From the NCBI GenBank assembly GCA_963666755.2, contig CAXXGW010000009.1:1116001-1180000 (forward strand): a DNA stretch of 64,000 nt, written 5' to 3'. This document shows, one piece after another, positions 16,165-24,794 of this stretch (positions within the stretch are counted from its first letter, which is position 1; the number at the start of each line of letters is the position of its first letter). The notes under the pieces are model-generated. The model made no database searches. It worked only from the letters and a program-made list of their open reading frames with translations, and was not told where the DNA came from. The DNA is from CAXXOK01 sp963666755 (GTDB taxonomy: Bacteria > Bacillota > Clostridia > Christensenellales > Aristaeellaceae). Position numbers and translations under genes: made by a program.

Positions 16165-17130
16165 TTACTGCTCGATGGCAACGTAATCCGCGGGTACAGT
16201 AATGCCGAGTTTATCGCAGATGGCAGGGTTGTACATCTTCGTAAACTTGGGCGCGTACTCAATGGGCATGGTGGCGATTGCGCTTTCGCCGGTGAGTACT
16301 TTGTAAGCCATTTCACCCGTGGCATAACCAAGATCATAATAGTCGATCGAGAGGGTTGCCACACCGCAACCGGCACAAATACCCTTCTCACCGGCGACTA
16401 CGGGGATCCCGGCGGGCTGGCAGATGTTGTCGATAATGCCGGCGTTGGAAGCCACGGTGTTATCCGTAGGGACGTAAATCACTTCGTTGGCACCCACTGC
16501 GTTCGTCGCAATGCTAGCCAAATCGTTGGAGTCGGAGAAAGGGTACAGCGTGGCGGTGTAACCCATCTTATCCAGATACTCCTTAACGGTATTCACCTGA
16601 TACAGAGAGTTGGCTTCGGCGGAGCAGTAGATTAGACCGATGGTCTTGGCGTTGGGAAACAGTTCTTTGATCATCGCCGCTTGCTGATCCAACGGCGCAA
16701 GGTCGGATGTGCCGGAGATGTTGCCGCCTACGACACCGTTAAAATCTTTAATGTCCAGAGCGACACCATACTCGGTAATCGAGGTGCCCAGCACAGGGAT
16801 ATCAGCGGTAGCGGCAGCCGCGGCTTGCAGGGCGGGTGTCGCGTTGGCCAAAATCAGGTCCACACCAGAGGATACTAAGCTGTTGGCAATCGTGGCGCAG
16901 GTAGCGGGGTCGCCCTGCGCGTTCTGCTCGTCAAACATAACCTTGTCGCCCAGCTTCTCGCTCAGTGCATCTCGAAACCCTTTGGTTGCGGCATCCAACG
17001 CCTGGTGCTGTACAAGCTGTAAAATCCCAACCTTGTAGGTCTTATCGGCGTTGGTGGCAAAAGCGTTCACAGCCAATAGCATCATTGTCAGACAGACGAG
17101 CAGGGCGATCCATTTCCGTAGGTTTTTCAT
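16165..17130 (-). CDS. ABC transporter substrate-binding protein (ABC_sub_bind family)
   Basis: A 321-residue exported binding protein. The signal peptide (MKNLRKWIALLVCLTMMLLAVNAFA) lacks a lipobox cysteine, which is unusual for a Gram-positive binding protein. The mature part has the ABC_sub_bind (TrpX-like) pattern: 'VGILQLVQHQALDAATKGF', 'LANATPALQAAAAA' and 'VPVLGTSITEYG', then 'IGLIYCSAEANS' and 'DNTVASNAG'. It should bind a small ligand between two lobes and deliver it to the permease encoded downstream. Start ATG 17130 follows GGAAGGA. Ligand not determinable from sequence. Confidence 0.92.
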   Translation of the reverse strand: MKNLRKWIALLVCLTMMLLAVNAFATNADKTYKVGILQLVQHQALDAATKGFRDALSEKLGDKVMFDEQNAQGDPATCATIANSLVSSGVDLILANATPALQAAAAATADIPVLGTSITEYGVALDIKDFNGVVGGNISGTSDLAPLDQQAAMIKELFPNAKTIGLIYCSAEANSLYQVNTVKEYLDKMGYTATLYPFSDSNDLASIATNAVGANEVIYVPTDNTVASNAGIIDNICQPAGIPVVAGEKGICAGCGVATLSIDYYDLGYATGEMAYKVLTGESAIATMPIEYAPKFTKMYNPAICDKLGITVPADYVAIEQ

Positions 17131-17670
17131 TTTTCTACCATCCTTCCATCATACAAGCCTGCTTGACCGCTTTTATGTGGTAAAGCAGATGAAAAATATT
17201 ATACCCCCGTGCGGGAATTAGTCAAGCCTGACAGGCGGGGAGAAACGGCTTTAAAAGTTTCTCGCAGTTTTACGGCAAATTGCCACATAGCTAGCGTCAC
17301 GCCGAGCAAGCAGGCGTTCTCGTAAACCTATACAGCCAAAAGTTCATTCCCAAGTATACTCAGTTCAGTGTAACGGCGTATCCTGAGGCTAAAATCGGTA
17401 TAAGCAACGGGGTTAACACGACCAAAAGGTTGGTTGCTGCGGATCCCATACCAGCGCAACTGCACTATTTGAACCCTGGCAGAACGGGTCAATGATACGC
17501 TGAACTCTGAGGAGCGTTTGTCGCGACCCTATCACCGTCCAGAAATTATGCTAAATAAACAATACTCCCTACAATGCCCTTCACCAGCAAATGCCGAATC
17601 GTTATCGTACCAAGGAGCCAACAGGAGTCAATGGGGGATTATCGCCTCAATGACGCTCTGCAGCTTCCGT
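17131..17670. other. Intergenic region between ABC importer and ArsR-type regulator
   Basis: About 540 bases; apart from the minus-strand promoter at 17198-17225 and a minor GAGAAAC/GTTTCTC stem (17240-17264) I see no gene or RNA. No T-box is present although related Trp transporters often have one; the leader here is only about 60 bases. Confidence 0.4.
17198..17225 (-). promoter_or_regulatory. Promoter of the TrpXYZ-like ABC operon
   Basis: Minus strand: TTGACT (17225-17220), 16-base spacer, TATAAT (17203-17198), about 70 bases before the binding-protein start. Confidence 0.8.
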
Positions 17671-18612
17671 TCACGATCCACATTCGTCGGAGGCATGCTC
17701 ACGTTCTTTGTAGTGCATACGGACCTGAATATCCTGGTCGTAGTTACCAAAAGAGCGGCCATAGATGGTTAATCCGCCAGCATGCTTGGCTGTTTTGGGC
17801 GCTGCAATACGCAGTCTGATCTGCGAACCGGGAGTAATATTCAGCTGCTCCAGCGTCACATCACTGCGTTTTCCACCATCCACAAACGTGCCGCTGCTGT
17901 TGACGGACACCAGTTTAAACTGGCCATGCTGGTTCCAGTTCCGGTCCCACCAGTCCGGGGTGTAGATGCCTTGAATCTTGCCAAAATCGGCTGGACAGGT
18001 CCAATAGCACAGCTCCACACCGTTTAGATAGAAGTAGACGTCGCTGGGCCAGTCTTCGCAGAATCCGGGCGCTTCGCTGGCCATTTCAAGGGAAATCTGA
18101 ATCTCGACCAGCTGTTGGTCAGGCTTGAGAAAATTGGGGACCATATAGTCCACATATCCATGCCCCATCCAAAGGATCCCAATATTAACGCGCTCCGGCG
18201 ACGCGAAAAAGCACGGGTCGTCTTCCACTCCGATCAGGTGATCGGGGGTTGCGAGGCCGCAAGTGGGGTAAATCTCATAACCAATGTATTGGCCAACGCT
18301 AATCTCGGTTTCGTAAACATTTACGTTTCTGCTCTTATATTCCGGATCGATGAGTATCTGCTGGTCGCACACGCTGCAGATCCTCTGTACGCCATGTTTG
18401 CCCGAGGAAAATGAGATTGTGATAAAGCCGCCCTCACTCAGCTGGCGGATATGGGGCGAGAGGGAGCCGTTGGATATCTTAAGTTCGCTTGAAATATCTG
18501 TCATGCGCATAGAGCCTTTTTGATATAGCAGTTCCAGAATCGCAATCCGAATATCAGATCCCAAGCATTTGAACAGCGGCAAAGCTGTGCGCAGGTCACG
18601 TATGTGTCTCAT
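17671..18612 (-). CDS. ArsR-type regulator with large C-terminal effector domain
   Basis: A 313-residue regulator. Residues about 5-75 are a winged-helix DNA-binding domain ('LFKCLGSDIRIAILELLYQKGSM', 'MTDISSELKISNGSLSPHIRQL'). The remaining 235 residues are beta-rich and Trp/Tyr-rich ('DVYFYLNGVELCYWTCPADFG', 'GIYTPDWWDRNWNQHG') and look like a carbohydrate-binding beta-sandwich rather than a classic ArsR metal site. It is divergent from an arabinoside importer and GH51 enzyme, so it likely senses an arabino-oligosaccharide and controls that operon. Cysteines (CSVC, CYWTC) are present but not in an ArsB-like metal motif. The binding site before ATG 18612 is weak. Confidence 0.7.
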   Translation of the reverse strand: MRHIRDLRTALPLFKCLGSDIRIAILELLYQKGSMRMTDISSELKISNGSLSPHIRQLSEGGFITISFSSGKHGVQRICSVCDQQILIDPEYKSRNVNVYETEISVGQYIGYEIYPTCGLATPDHLIGVEDDPCFFASPERVNIGILWMGHGYVDYMVPNFLKPDQQLVEIQISLEMASEAPGFCEDWPSDVYFYLNGVELCYWTCPADFGKIQGIYTPDWWDRNWNQHGQFKLVSVNSSGTFVDGGKRSDVTLEQLNITPGSQIRLRIAAPKTAKHAGGLTIYGRSFGNYDQDIQVRMHYKEREHASDECGS

Positions 18613-18692
18613 ATTCCGGCCATCGCTTTCGTGCTAAATTGGTTGCTCAGGTATCATAACAAATTTCGACGATTTTGAAAAGGTTTTATTTT

Positions 18693-18720
18693 GTATTTTT
18701 CCAAATCAATTAAAAAATAC
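18693..18720. repeat. Inverted repeat in the divergent intergenic region
   Basis: GTATTTTT (18693-18700) and AAAAATAC (18713-18720) are perfect inverted arms 12 bases apart, between the regulator gene and the importer promoter. It could be an operator or part of the leftward promoter. Confidence 0.45.
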
Positions 18721-18742
18721 CCAAAATCTTTCCGGGAACCTC

Positions 18743-18771
18743 TTGACATTTTGAGCTGATCAAATTATACT
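18743..18771 (+). promoter_or_regulatory. Promoter of the arabinoside importer operon
   Basis: TTGACA (18743-18748), 17-base spacer, TATACT (18766-18771); near-consensus sigma-A promoter about 100 bases before the binding-protein start. Confidence 0.85.
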
Positions 18772-18776
18772 CAGCT
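18754..18776. promoter_or_regulatory. Candidate operator over the -10 element
   Basis: AGCTGA (18754-18759) and TCAGCT (18771-18776) are inverted arms 11 bases apart that span the spacer and -10 of the importer promoter, where a repressor would block RNA polymerase. The adjacent ArsR-type protein is the natural candidate. Confidence 0.5.
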
Positions 18777-18868
18777 TAAATAGTCAAATCCAAATTAGTA
18801 AGGGTTCATCCAAACAAAATACATGCGAAGCCTTGCCCTTTGGAGGAGACAAAGAAGGAGGCACAACC

Positions 18869-20167
18869 ATGAGAAAGTTCCTATCCATCCTGCTGGCCTG
18901 TGTGATGATGACCTGCATGTACATCGTGCCCGCGTACGCAGCGGATGCGACGACCGTCACGTTCTGGACATTCCAGGCAGCGCATCAGAAGTTTATGGAA
19001 AATGCTGCGCAGCGCTGGAACGAGACCTACCCGGACCGTCCCATTGAATTAAAGGCTGAGACTCTTGGCTACGACGATCTGCACAACAACCTGATGATTT
19101 CTTTACAGACCGGCACCGGTGCTCCGGACATGGTGGATATCGAAATCGCCATGTATGCCAACTTCATCACTGGCGACGAGGCGTACATCCCTCTCATCCC
19201 GCTGAACTCGATCATTGAGCCCGAAAAAGACGTGCTCATCATGGGCCGTTTTGACAACTACGCCAATTATGGCAACTACTACGGCGTAGACTACCACGTG
19301 GGTGCTGCTGCGTTGATGTATAACAAAGAAATCTTCGAGCAGGCTGGCGTGGACATCAGCACCGTCAAGACCTGGGAAGACTTCAAAGCCGCCGGTCGTA
19401 CCATCAAGGAAAAGACCGGCAAGTACATCATGGCCGTCGAAACTACCGAACATTGGACGTATTATCCGCTCATTACCGAACAGGGCAGCGATTTCTTTAA
19501 CAAAGAAACCGGCGAAGTTATCCTGGACAACAAGATCAACGTCGATACATTGCAATGGCTGAAGGACGGAATCGACGAAGGGATCTTCGTTGCCATGCCC
19601 GGCGGCTTCTGCCACAGCGAAGAATGGTATGCCTACATGAACGCTGGCAATGTGGCCTCTATTGCTATGCCTCTGTGGTATCTCAACCGTTTCACCGATT
19701 ATATGCCTGACCTGAAGGGCAAGATGGCTGTCACTACGATGCCTGTATGGACTGAGGGCGGCGCAAACAGCTGCGGCTTGGGCGGCACTGGCACCTCGAT
19801 CACCAATCAGTGCCAGAACCCCGACTTTGCTAAGGAGTTCCTGTACTTCGCCAAGATTAGCAAGGAAGGCGCCATCCGCACCTGGACCGAGCTGGGCTTC
19901 GATCCCCTGCGCACCGATATCTATCAGGATCCGGAAATGACCGCTCCCAACAGGTTCACCGATTATTTCGGCAATGACGTTTACCAGGTCATGCGCGATA
20001 CGGCCGCGTCCATCGCATCTCTGTCTACCTCAAACCCCCTGTATCCCGAGGCACTGACGCTGGTACAGAAGACTGTGATGCATGAAGTGCTCACGGATAA
20101 AACCAAGACGCCTGAAGTTGCACTTCACGACGCTGCTGAGCAACTCCGCACGCTGCAAGCGCAGTAA
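18869..20167 (+). CDS. ABC sugar transporter substrate-binding protein (AraN-like)
   Basis: A 432-residue exported family-1 solute-binding protein. The signal peptide is 'RKFLSILLACVMMTCMYIVPAYA' (cleavage near residue 25). The mature start 'TTVTFWTFQAAHQKFMENAAQRW', then 'TGTGAPDMVDIE' and 'YGVDYHVGAAALMYNKEIFEQAG', are classic for oligosaccharide-binding proteins. It starts at ATG 18869 after AAGGAGG. It is the first gene of a four-gene operon ending in a GH51 arabinofuranosidase, so arabinose-containing oligosaccharides are the likely cargo. No lipobox is obvious, though a Cys lies in the h-region. Confidence 0.9.
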   Translation: MRKFLSILLACVMMTCMYIVPAYAADATTVTFWTFQAAHQKFMENAAQRWNETYPDRPIELKAETLGYDDLHNNLMISLQTGTGAPDMVDIEIAMYANFITGDEAYIPLIPLNSIIEPEKDVLIMGRFDNYANYGNYYGVDYHVGAAALMYNKEIFEQAGVDISTVKTWEDFKAAGRTIKEKTGKYIMAVETTEHWTYYPLITEQGSDFFNKETGEVILDNKINVDTLQWLKDGIDEGIFVAMPGGFCHSEEWYAYMNAGNVASIAMPLWYLNRFTDYMPDLKGKMAVTTMPVWTEGGANSCGLGGTGTSITNQCQNPDFAKEFLYFAKISKEGAIRTWTELGFDPLRTDIYQDPEMTAPNRFTDYFGNDVYQVMRDTAASIASLSTSNPLYPEALTLVQKTVMHEVLTDKTKTPEVALHDAAEQLRTLQAQ

Positions 20168-20176
20168 CCACCTTCC

Positions 20177-20206
20177 GCTTCCCGCCGGATTCGTCCGGCG
20201 GGAAGC
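20177..20206 (+). terminator. Perfect 13-bp UUCG hairpin between binding protein and permeases
   Basis: GCTTCCCGCCGGA, loop TTCG, TCCGGCGGGAAGC. There is no T run behind it, so it is more likely an mRNA-stabilising or attenuating hairpin that raises binding-protein output over the permeases. Confidence 0.7.
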
Positions 20207-20383
20207 GATCATTTGCTGGAAATAGTCTGCATGTTTCCCGAATCACGGAGCAGGCATAGGTGCGTTTTCAACAGCGCGGCTAACGCTCCGCAGAGGCTAA
20301 GCGAGAAGAGCTGTTCTTTTCTGGCAATCCTTGCCGCCTTCCCAGTCCAAGGGGATCATGAGTTTCAAAACGGAGGAAAGCCC

Positions 20384-21313
20384 ATGCTTCAGACAACGAT
20401 GGCAGAAAACAAACGCTCGTGGGCCAATCGCTTTATGAATTCCAAAAAAGTCGTGCCTTATATTTTTATCAGCCCCTTCATCCTTTTCTTCCTGATCTTC
20501 TTTTTATGGCCAATAATCCAGACTTTCACGTCCAGCCTGTACATGCAAAAGGGCTTCGCGCCACCGCAGTACTCGGGTTTAGCGAACTATGTGCTGCTTA
20601 ACAATCAGTATTTCCTCACCGCATGCGAGATCTCCGCCACCTATACCTTCTTTACCTGCCTTATCCTGATTCCGGTACCGCTGATTTTAGCCAGTATGCT
20701 CAACTCAGGACGAGTTAGGCATGCAAACGCTATGAAAAGTGCGATGTTCATTCCTGCGCTGACCAGTGTAGTCATGGCAGGCTTGTTTTTCCGTTATGCT
20801 TTCTCCACCAACGAAAACGCGGTGTTTAACGCTATGATGCGTTTTCTGGGACTTCCGACGCAGGCATGGCTGGAGCAACGCAATACGACCATGATTGTTT
20901 TAGTTGCTTTCTGTTGCTGGAAATGGATGGGCGTAAACATCATCTATTATTACAGCGCCCTGCAAAGCGTGCCCGCTGATCTGTATGAGTCTGCCCGACT
21001 GGATGGAGCAACAGCGTTAAAACAGTTTTTATATATTACCATTCCCTCTGTCAAGCCCACGATTATCTATGTGCTTACCATTTCTATTTATGGCGGATTC
21101 TCCATGTTTGCGGAGAGTTATACGCTCTTTAACAGCGCACGAACGCCGGGGGATATCGGGGCTACGATCGTCAGCTATATTTATGCGCAGGGCTTCAACC
21201 GTAACAACTTTGGCCTTGCCTCGGCAGCCGGTATCACACTGCTATTGAGCGTGCTCATCATCAATGTGATCCAGCTAGCCTTTACAGGCTCGTTCAAGAA
21301 GGAGGCAAACTGA
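20384..21313 (+). CDS. ABC sugar transporter permease 1 (AraP/MalF-like)
   Basis: A 309-residue integral membrane protein with six predicted helices. The EAA loop is visible as 'YESARLDGATALKQFLYITIPSVKP' near residues 200-225, where the ATPase would dock. Start ATG 20384 follows CGGAGG; the frame remains open upstream but has no site. Its stop touches the next permease start (TGAATG). The operon carries no ATPase gene, so, as usual for CUT1 importers in Firmicutes, a shared MsmX-like ATPase elsewhere must drive it. Confidence 0.92.
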   Translation: MLQTTMAENKRSWANRFMNSKKVVPYIFISPFILFFLIFFLWPIIQTFTSSLYMQKGFAPPQYSGLANYVLLNNQYFLTACEISATYTFFTCLILIPVPLILASMLNSGRVRHANAMKSAMFIPALTSVVMAGLFFRYAFSTNENAVFNAMMRFLGLPTQAWLEQRNTTMIVLVAFCCWKWMGVNIIYYYSALQSVPADLYESARLDGATALKQFLYITIPSVKPTIIYVLTISIYGGFSMFAESYTLFNSARTPGDIGATIVSYIYAQGFNRNNFGLASAAGITLLLSVLIINVIQLAFTGSFKKEAN

Positions 21314-22159
21314 ATGGGCGTTAACCATAAGCATCGTCTCCCGACGGTGATCGCTACGTTCATCATCCTATTATTCGCCATTTGGGCTTTGTTACCGTTT
21401 GCCTTTCTTCTCATTTCCTCCTTTAAGCCGGGCCAGGAAATGATTCGTAATGGATTGCAGTTTAAATTTGATTTTGCCAACTTCAATCTGAAAAACTATG
21501 GTTTGCTGGTGACTGACCGTGACGGCATGTATCTGCGTTGGTACCTGAACAGTGTGATTATCCTCGCAGTACAGGTTGGCTGTGGCTTGTTTTTTGCTTC
21601 GCTGGTGGGGTATGCGTTGGCAAAATATCAGTTTCGTGGGCGAAATGTTGTTTTTCTGCTTGTGTTGATGGTTATGATGGTACCTGTTGAGATCCTCATC
21701 CTGCCTTTGTATAAACAGATTGACTCCTTCGACCTCATTAATCACTACCTGGGAGTGATCATGCCGTTTATCGTCCCGGCAACCGGTGTTTTCTTCTTCC
21801 GACAGTACTCGCTGGGGCTGCCTTCGGAGATCATGGAATCCGCACGCATAGATGGGTGCAGCGAGTATGGCATTTTCTTTAAGATCATGATGCCGTTAAT
21901 GCTTCCCGCTTTTGGAGCAATGACCATCCTGCTGAGTATGAACAGTTGGAACGGGATGGTATGGCCAATGATTGTGCTGCGCACGAGCGAAATGCAGACA
22001 TTGCCTATTGGGTTGCAATCGTTGTTGACCCCTTACGGGAATAACTATGATCTGCTCCTTTCCGGCGCTGTGATGAGCGTGCTGCCCATCATGATCATCT
22101 TCCTGCTGAACCAGAAATCTTTCATAGCCGGTATGACCGCTGGCAGCGTCAAGGGATAA
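21314..22159 (+). CDS. ABC sugar transporter permease 2 (AraQ/MalG-like)
   Basis: A 281-residue permease with six helices and the EAA motif 'MESARIDGCSEYGIFFKIMMPLMLP' around residues 175-200. MalG-type features include the N-terminal 'LLPFAFLLISSFKPG' and the C-terminal 'LLNQKSFIAGMTAGSVKG', which ends the protein exactly as in AraQ-like permeases. ATG 21314 follows AAGGAGG at 21299-21305 and abuts the first permease's stop. It forms a heterodimer with permease 1. Confidence 0.93.
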   Translation: MGVNHKHRLPTVIATFIILLFAIWALLPFAFLLISSFKPGQEMIRNGLQFKFDFANFNLKNYGLLVTDRDGMYLRWYLNSVIILAVQVGCGLFFASLVGYALAKYQFRGRNVVFLLVLMVMMVPVEILILPLYKQIDSFDLINHYLGVIMPFIVPATGVFFFRQYSLGLPSEIMESARIDGCSEYGIFFKIMMPLMLPAFGAMTILLSMNSWNGMVWPMIVLRTSEMQTLPIGLQSLLTPYGNNYDLLLSGAVMSVLPIMIIFLLNQKSFIAGMTAGSVKG

Positions 22160-22209
22160 CGGGGATATTCTTCCCAATATGGATTTATGAAATACGGAGT
22201 GTGAACACT

Positions 22210-23724
22210 GTGAAAAAGGCTACTATGATCGTGGATCGCGATTATATAATCGGATCGATCGACAAGCGAATTTACGGATCATTTATTGAACACCTTGGGC
22301 GAGCAGTGTATGGCGGTATTTATGAGCCCGGCCACCCAACTGCGGATGCTGACGGATTCCGCCGGGATGTGATCGAATTGGTACGCCGTTTGAACGTTCC
22401 AATCACCCGGTATCCCGGCGGCAATTTTGTCAGTGGCTTTAATTGGGAGGATAGTGTCGGGCCCGTGGAGCATCGTCCTAAAAGACTCGACTTGGCCTGG
22501 TTCACCACTGAAACGAACGAGGTGGGCCTACACGAGTTTATGCGTTGGGCCAAACAAGCGAACACCGAGGTAATGTACGCTGTCAACCTGGGTACGCGCG
22601 GCGGGGATGCAGCCAGAAACATCGTGGAATACGCCAACCATCCTTCTGGTAGCTACTACAGCGATATGCGTATCCGGAACGGGGTAAAGGATCCTTTCGG
22701 CATCAAACTCTGGTGCCTCGGTAATGAAATGGATGGCCCGTGGCAGATGGGTCACAAGACTGCATATGAGTATGGTCGCATTGCCAATGAGGCCGGAAAG
22801 ATGATGAAGTGGGTAGACCCTTCCATCGAATTGGTAGCCTGTGGAAGCAGCCATTATGACATGCCGACTTTTGGCGAGTGGGAACGCGTTATGCTTACCG
22901 AGTGCTATGATCAGGTGGACTTTGTTTCCCTCCATCGTTACTATGGGAACCCCAACCAGGATACCGCTGGTTATCTGGCACGCAACATGGATCTTGAGGC
23001 GTTTATCAAGACCGTCGTTTCTATTTGTGATGCAGTGGGTGGCACAAAACGCAGCAAGAAAAAGGTAAACCTCAGCTTTGACGAGTGGAACGTCTGGTAT
23101 CACAGCAATGAGCAAGATTTAGAAGTGTGGAAGAGGGACAAATGGGATCGAGCTCTGCCGCTGCTGGAAGATGTGTATAATTTTGAAGACGCTCTGCTTG
23201 TGGGCAGCATACTCATCACCTTCCTGCGCAACGCAGATCGTGTGAAAGTAGCTTGTCTGGCGCAACTGGTCAATGTCATTGCACCCATCATGACACGTGA
23301 CAAGGGTGGTGCGTGGGCACAGACGATTTATTGGCCACTGATGCACGCCAGCTGTTATGGGCGTGGCACTGCCTTGCGCCCAATCGTAAAGAGCCCTGTT
23401 TACGATTGTAAAGACTATGAGCAGGTGCCCTATATCGACGCAACAGCTACGCTTGACAATGAAGGAAACATGACCATTTTTGCTATCAACCGATCCCTGG
23501 ATGAGGACATCCAACTTGATTGCGACCTGCGCGCCTTTGGCGATATGACGTTGGCAGAACATATTGAATTGCATAGTGATGACGTAAAAGCAATCAATAC
23601 TGAATCAGATCCCAATAGGGTTTCACCATGCAAAGGACGCGGAGGTAAACTGGATAACAGTTATCTCCAGATCACATTGCGGGCGCTTAGCTGGAATGTT
23701 ATCAGGCTGACGAAAACAAAGTAA
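22210..23724 (+). CDS. abfA: GH51 alpha-N-arabinofuranosidase
   Basis: A 504-residue cytoplasmic glycosidase (no signal peptide) that removes terminal alpha-L-arabinofuranosyl residues from imported arabino-oligosaccharides. GH51 landmarks are 'IYGSFIEHLGRAVYGGIYEPGHP', 'RYPGGNFVSGFNWEDSVGP', the acid/base Glu (codon at 22726) in 'CLGNEMDGPW', and the nucleophile Glu (codon at 23083) in 'SFDEWNVWYH'. Length is normal for the family. GTG 22210 is preferred because ACGGAG lies 11 bases upstream; GTG 22201 is only two bases away from it. It ends the importer operon, so substrate is cleaved after uptake. Confidence 0.93.
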   Translation: MKKATMIVDRDYIIGSIDKRIYGSFIEHLGRAVYGGIYEPGHPTADADGFRRDVIELVRRLNVPITRYPGGNFVSGFNWEDSVGPVEHRPKRLDLAWFTTETNEVGLHEFMRWAKQANTEVMYAVNLGTRGGDAARNIVEYANHPSGSYYSDMRIRNGVKDPFGIKLWCLGNEMDGPWQMGHKTAYEYGRIANEAGKMMKWVDPSIELVACGSSHYDMPTFGEWERVMLTECYDQVDFVSLHRYYGNPNQDTAGYLARNMDLEAFIKTVVSICDAVGGTKRSKKKVNLSFDEWNVWYHSNEQDLEVWKRDKWDRALPLLEDVYNFEDALLVGSILITFLRNADRVKVACLAQLVNVIAPIMTRDKGGAWAQTIYWPLMHASCYGRGTALRPIVKSPVYDCKDYEQVPYIDATATLDNEGNMTIFAINRSLDEDIQLDCDLRAFGDMTLAEHIELHSDDVKAINTESDPNRVSPCKGRGGKLDNSYLQITLRALSWNVIRLTKTK

Positions 23725-23769
23725 CCATAGCACCTTCCTGACCAAACCAGCGGAGAGCAGGAATAGTAT

Positions 23770-23932
23770 ATTGGGATTTCTATTATGCTCAAGTCACATA
23801 GGTGCCGGAGATTTTTCCTGTGCCGCATATTATATTCCCCTATATTACCTTACGCCTGAACTTCGGCGCATACACAATGTGATATTTACAATTTCATTTT
23901 GTGCGTGAAAAGCTTTGATTGTCATTTGTCAT
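23770..23932 (-). pseudogene. Truncated, decayed IS200-type transposase (tnpA) N-terminus
   Basis: On the minus strand, an ATG at 23932 behind AAAGGAGG opens 'MTNDNQSFSRTK', then TGA where family members have Trp, then 'NCKYHIVYAPKFRRKVI', then TAG where Tyr is expected, then Gly-Asn. This is the start of an IS200/IS605 Y1 transposase. After a frameshift, 'LRHLC' is still readable near 23810, and similarity ends at about 23770. The catalytic part is missing. It is certainly inactive. Confidence 0.75.
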
Positions 23933-23942
23933 GAAGGTCATA

Positions 23943-23994
23943 CCTCCTTTGCTTTGTTGTGGTTGCCAGACCGACATCATTAGAGCAAAGGAGG
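23943..23994 (-). repeat. Ribosome-site-sequestering inverted repeat of the leftward IS200-like remnant
   Basis: CCTCCTTTGCT (23943-23953) and AGCAAAGGAGG (23984-23994) form an 11-bp stem whose 3' arm on the minus strand carries the tnpA ribosome binding site. In IS200 such a stem is known to repress transposase translation. Confidence 0.7.
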
Positions 23995-24054
23995 CTTCCT
24001 GTATTTAAATCTCTTCATCCTACCCAGTTCCGCTGGTGGTTATTGTATAATAGA

Positions 24055-24077
24055 AACCACTGGCCAGGCCAGTGGTT
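24055..24077. repeat. Central palindrome between the two tnpA remnants
   Basis: AACCACTGGCC-A-GGCCAGTGGTT, a perfect 11-bp stem with a one-base centre. IS200-like elements carry a hairpin of this kind near the left end that stops read-through transcription; here one copy sits between two divergent tnpA remnants. Confidence 0.75.
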
Positions 24078-24177
24078 CCCTAAAAAGGCTTCTGCCGTTG
24101 ATAATGACAGATAACTCCTTTTGCCATACTAAGTTGCGGCCTGACAACTGCAAAAAGTAAAAAGAGGGCATCCGTCG

Positions 24178-24586
24178 GTGGACAACACAAACAGTTTAAC
24201 GCAAATGAAATGGAATTGTAAATGCCATATGATTTTTACGCCCAAGTATCGGAGGAAGGTATTTAGGGGAGAAGAAAGTGAAAATAGAAAAGAGGTTAAG
24301 ACGGTTGTGTGAAAGGAAGGGAATAATAAAAGAGGATAATAATGGAAGCAGAAATTTGCTTCGACCATGTGCACATGTTGCTTGAGATACCGCTTAAGGT
24401 TGCGATATCAAGGTTCTTGGGTTACTTGAAAGGTAAAAGTAACTTGATGCTGTATGAGCAACTTCCGGCATGCAATACAAGGATAAGAATCGAGCGTTTT
24501 GGTGTTGAGGCTACTATGTAGACAAGGCAGGGAAGGATGCAAAGAATGTGGCTAACTATATACAGAATCAGTTAAGAGAAGATTAA
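24178..24586 (+). pseudogene. Frameshifted IS200/IS605-type transposase (tnpA)
   Basis: Read across frames the product matches Y1 transposases from end to end: GTG 24178 'MDNTNSLTQMKWNCKCHMIFTPKYRRKVF', a frame change near 24290 to 'RLRRLCERKGI', another to 'FDHVHMLLEIPLK' holding the HUH metal pair (His-x-His), 'LGYLKGKSNLM', a stop near 24520 and finally 'NYIQNQLRED' with the region of the catalytic Tyr ('ANYIQNQL'). At least three frame breaks make it non-functional. DNA is AT-richer than the chromosome. The remnant right end probably lies near 24700-24745. Confidence 0.8.
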
Positions 24587-24756
24587 ACAGGGGAGCAAAT
24601 GACTTTGATAACCCGTTAACGGGTTACAAATATCAAACCCCCTGCGATTGCCAGGCTGTACCAACGTTACGTGAGGCGTGGCTGACAGTCTAGGGCAACG
24701 CGTGCGAATGAAAACCACCGGCTTCTCCAGTAGATGGCTATTTCTCGCTAAAGCGC

Positions 24757-24787
24757 ATAAAAGAGAAAACCCTTGAAAATCAAGGGC
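24757..24787 (-). terminator. Terminator of the tRNA gene
   Basis: On the minus strand CCCTTGA, loop TTT, TCAAGGG is followed by TTTTCTCTTTTAT, a classic intrinsic terminator eight bases after the tRNA 3' end. Confidence 0.88.
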
Positions 24788-24794
24788 TTTCATA

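Noticed and set aside
17131..17200. A T-box leader for the TrpXYZ-like operon
   Set aside because: The leader after the promoter is about 60 bases, too short for a T-box, and no specifier or T-box sequence is visible.
24587..24745. A continuation of the tnpA reading frame to about 24700 (FDNPLTGYKYQTPCDC)
   Set aside because: It lies after the natural end of Y1 transposases and is most likely IS right-end DNA or decayed tail, not a separate gene.
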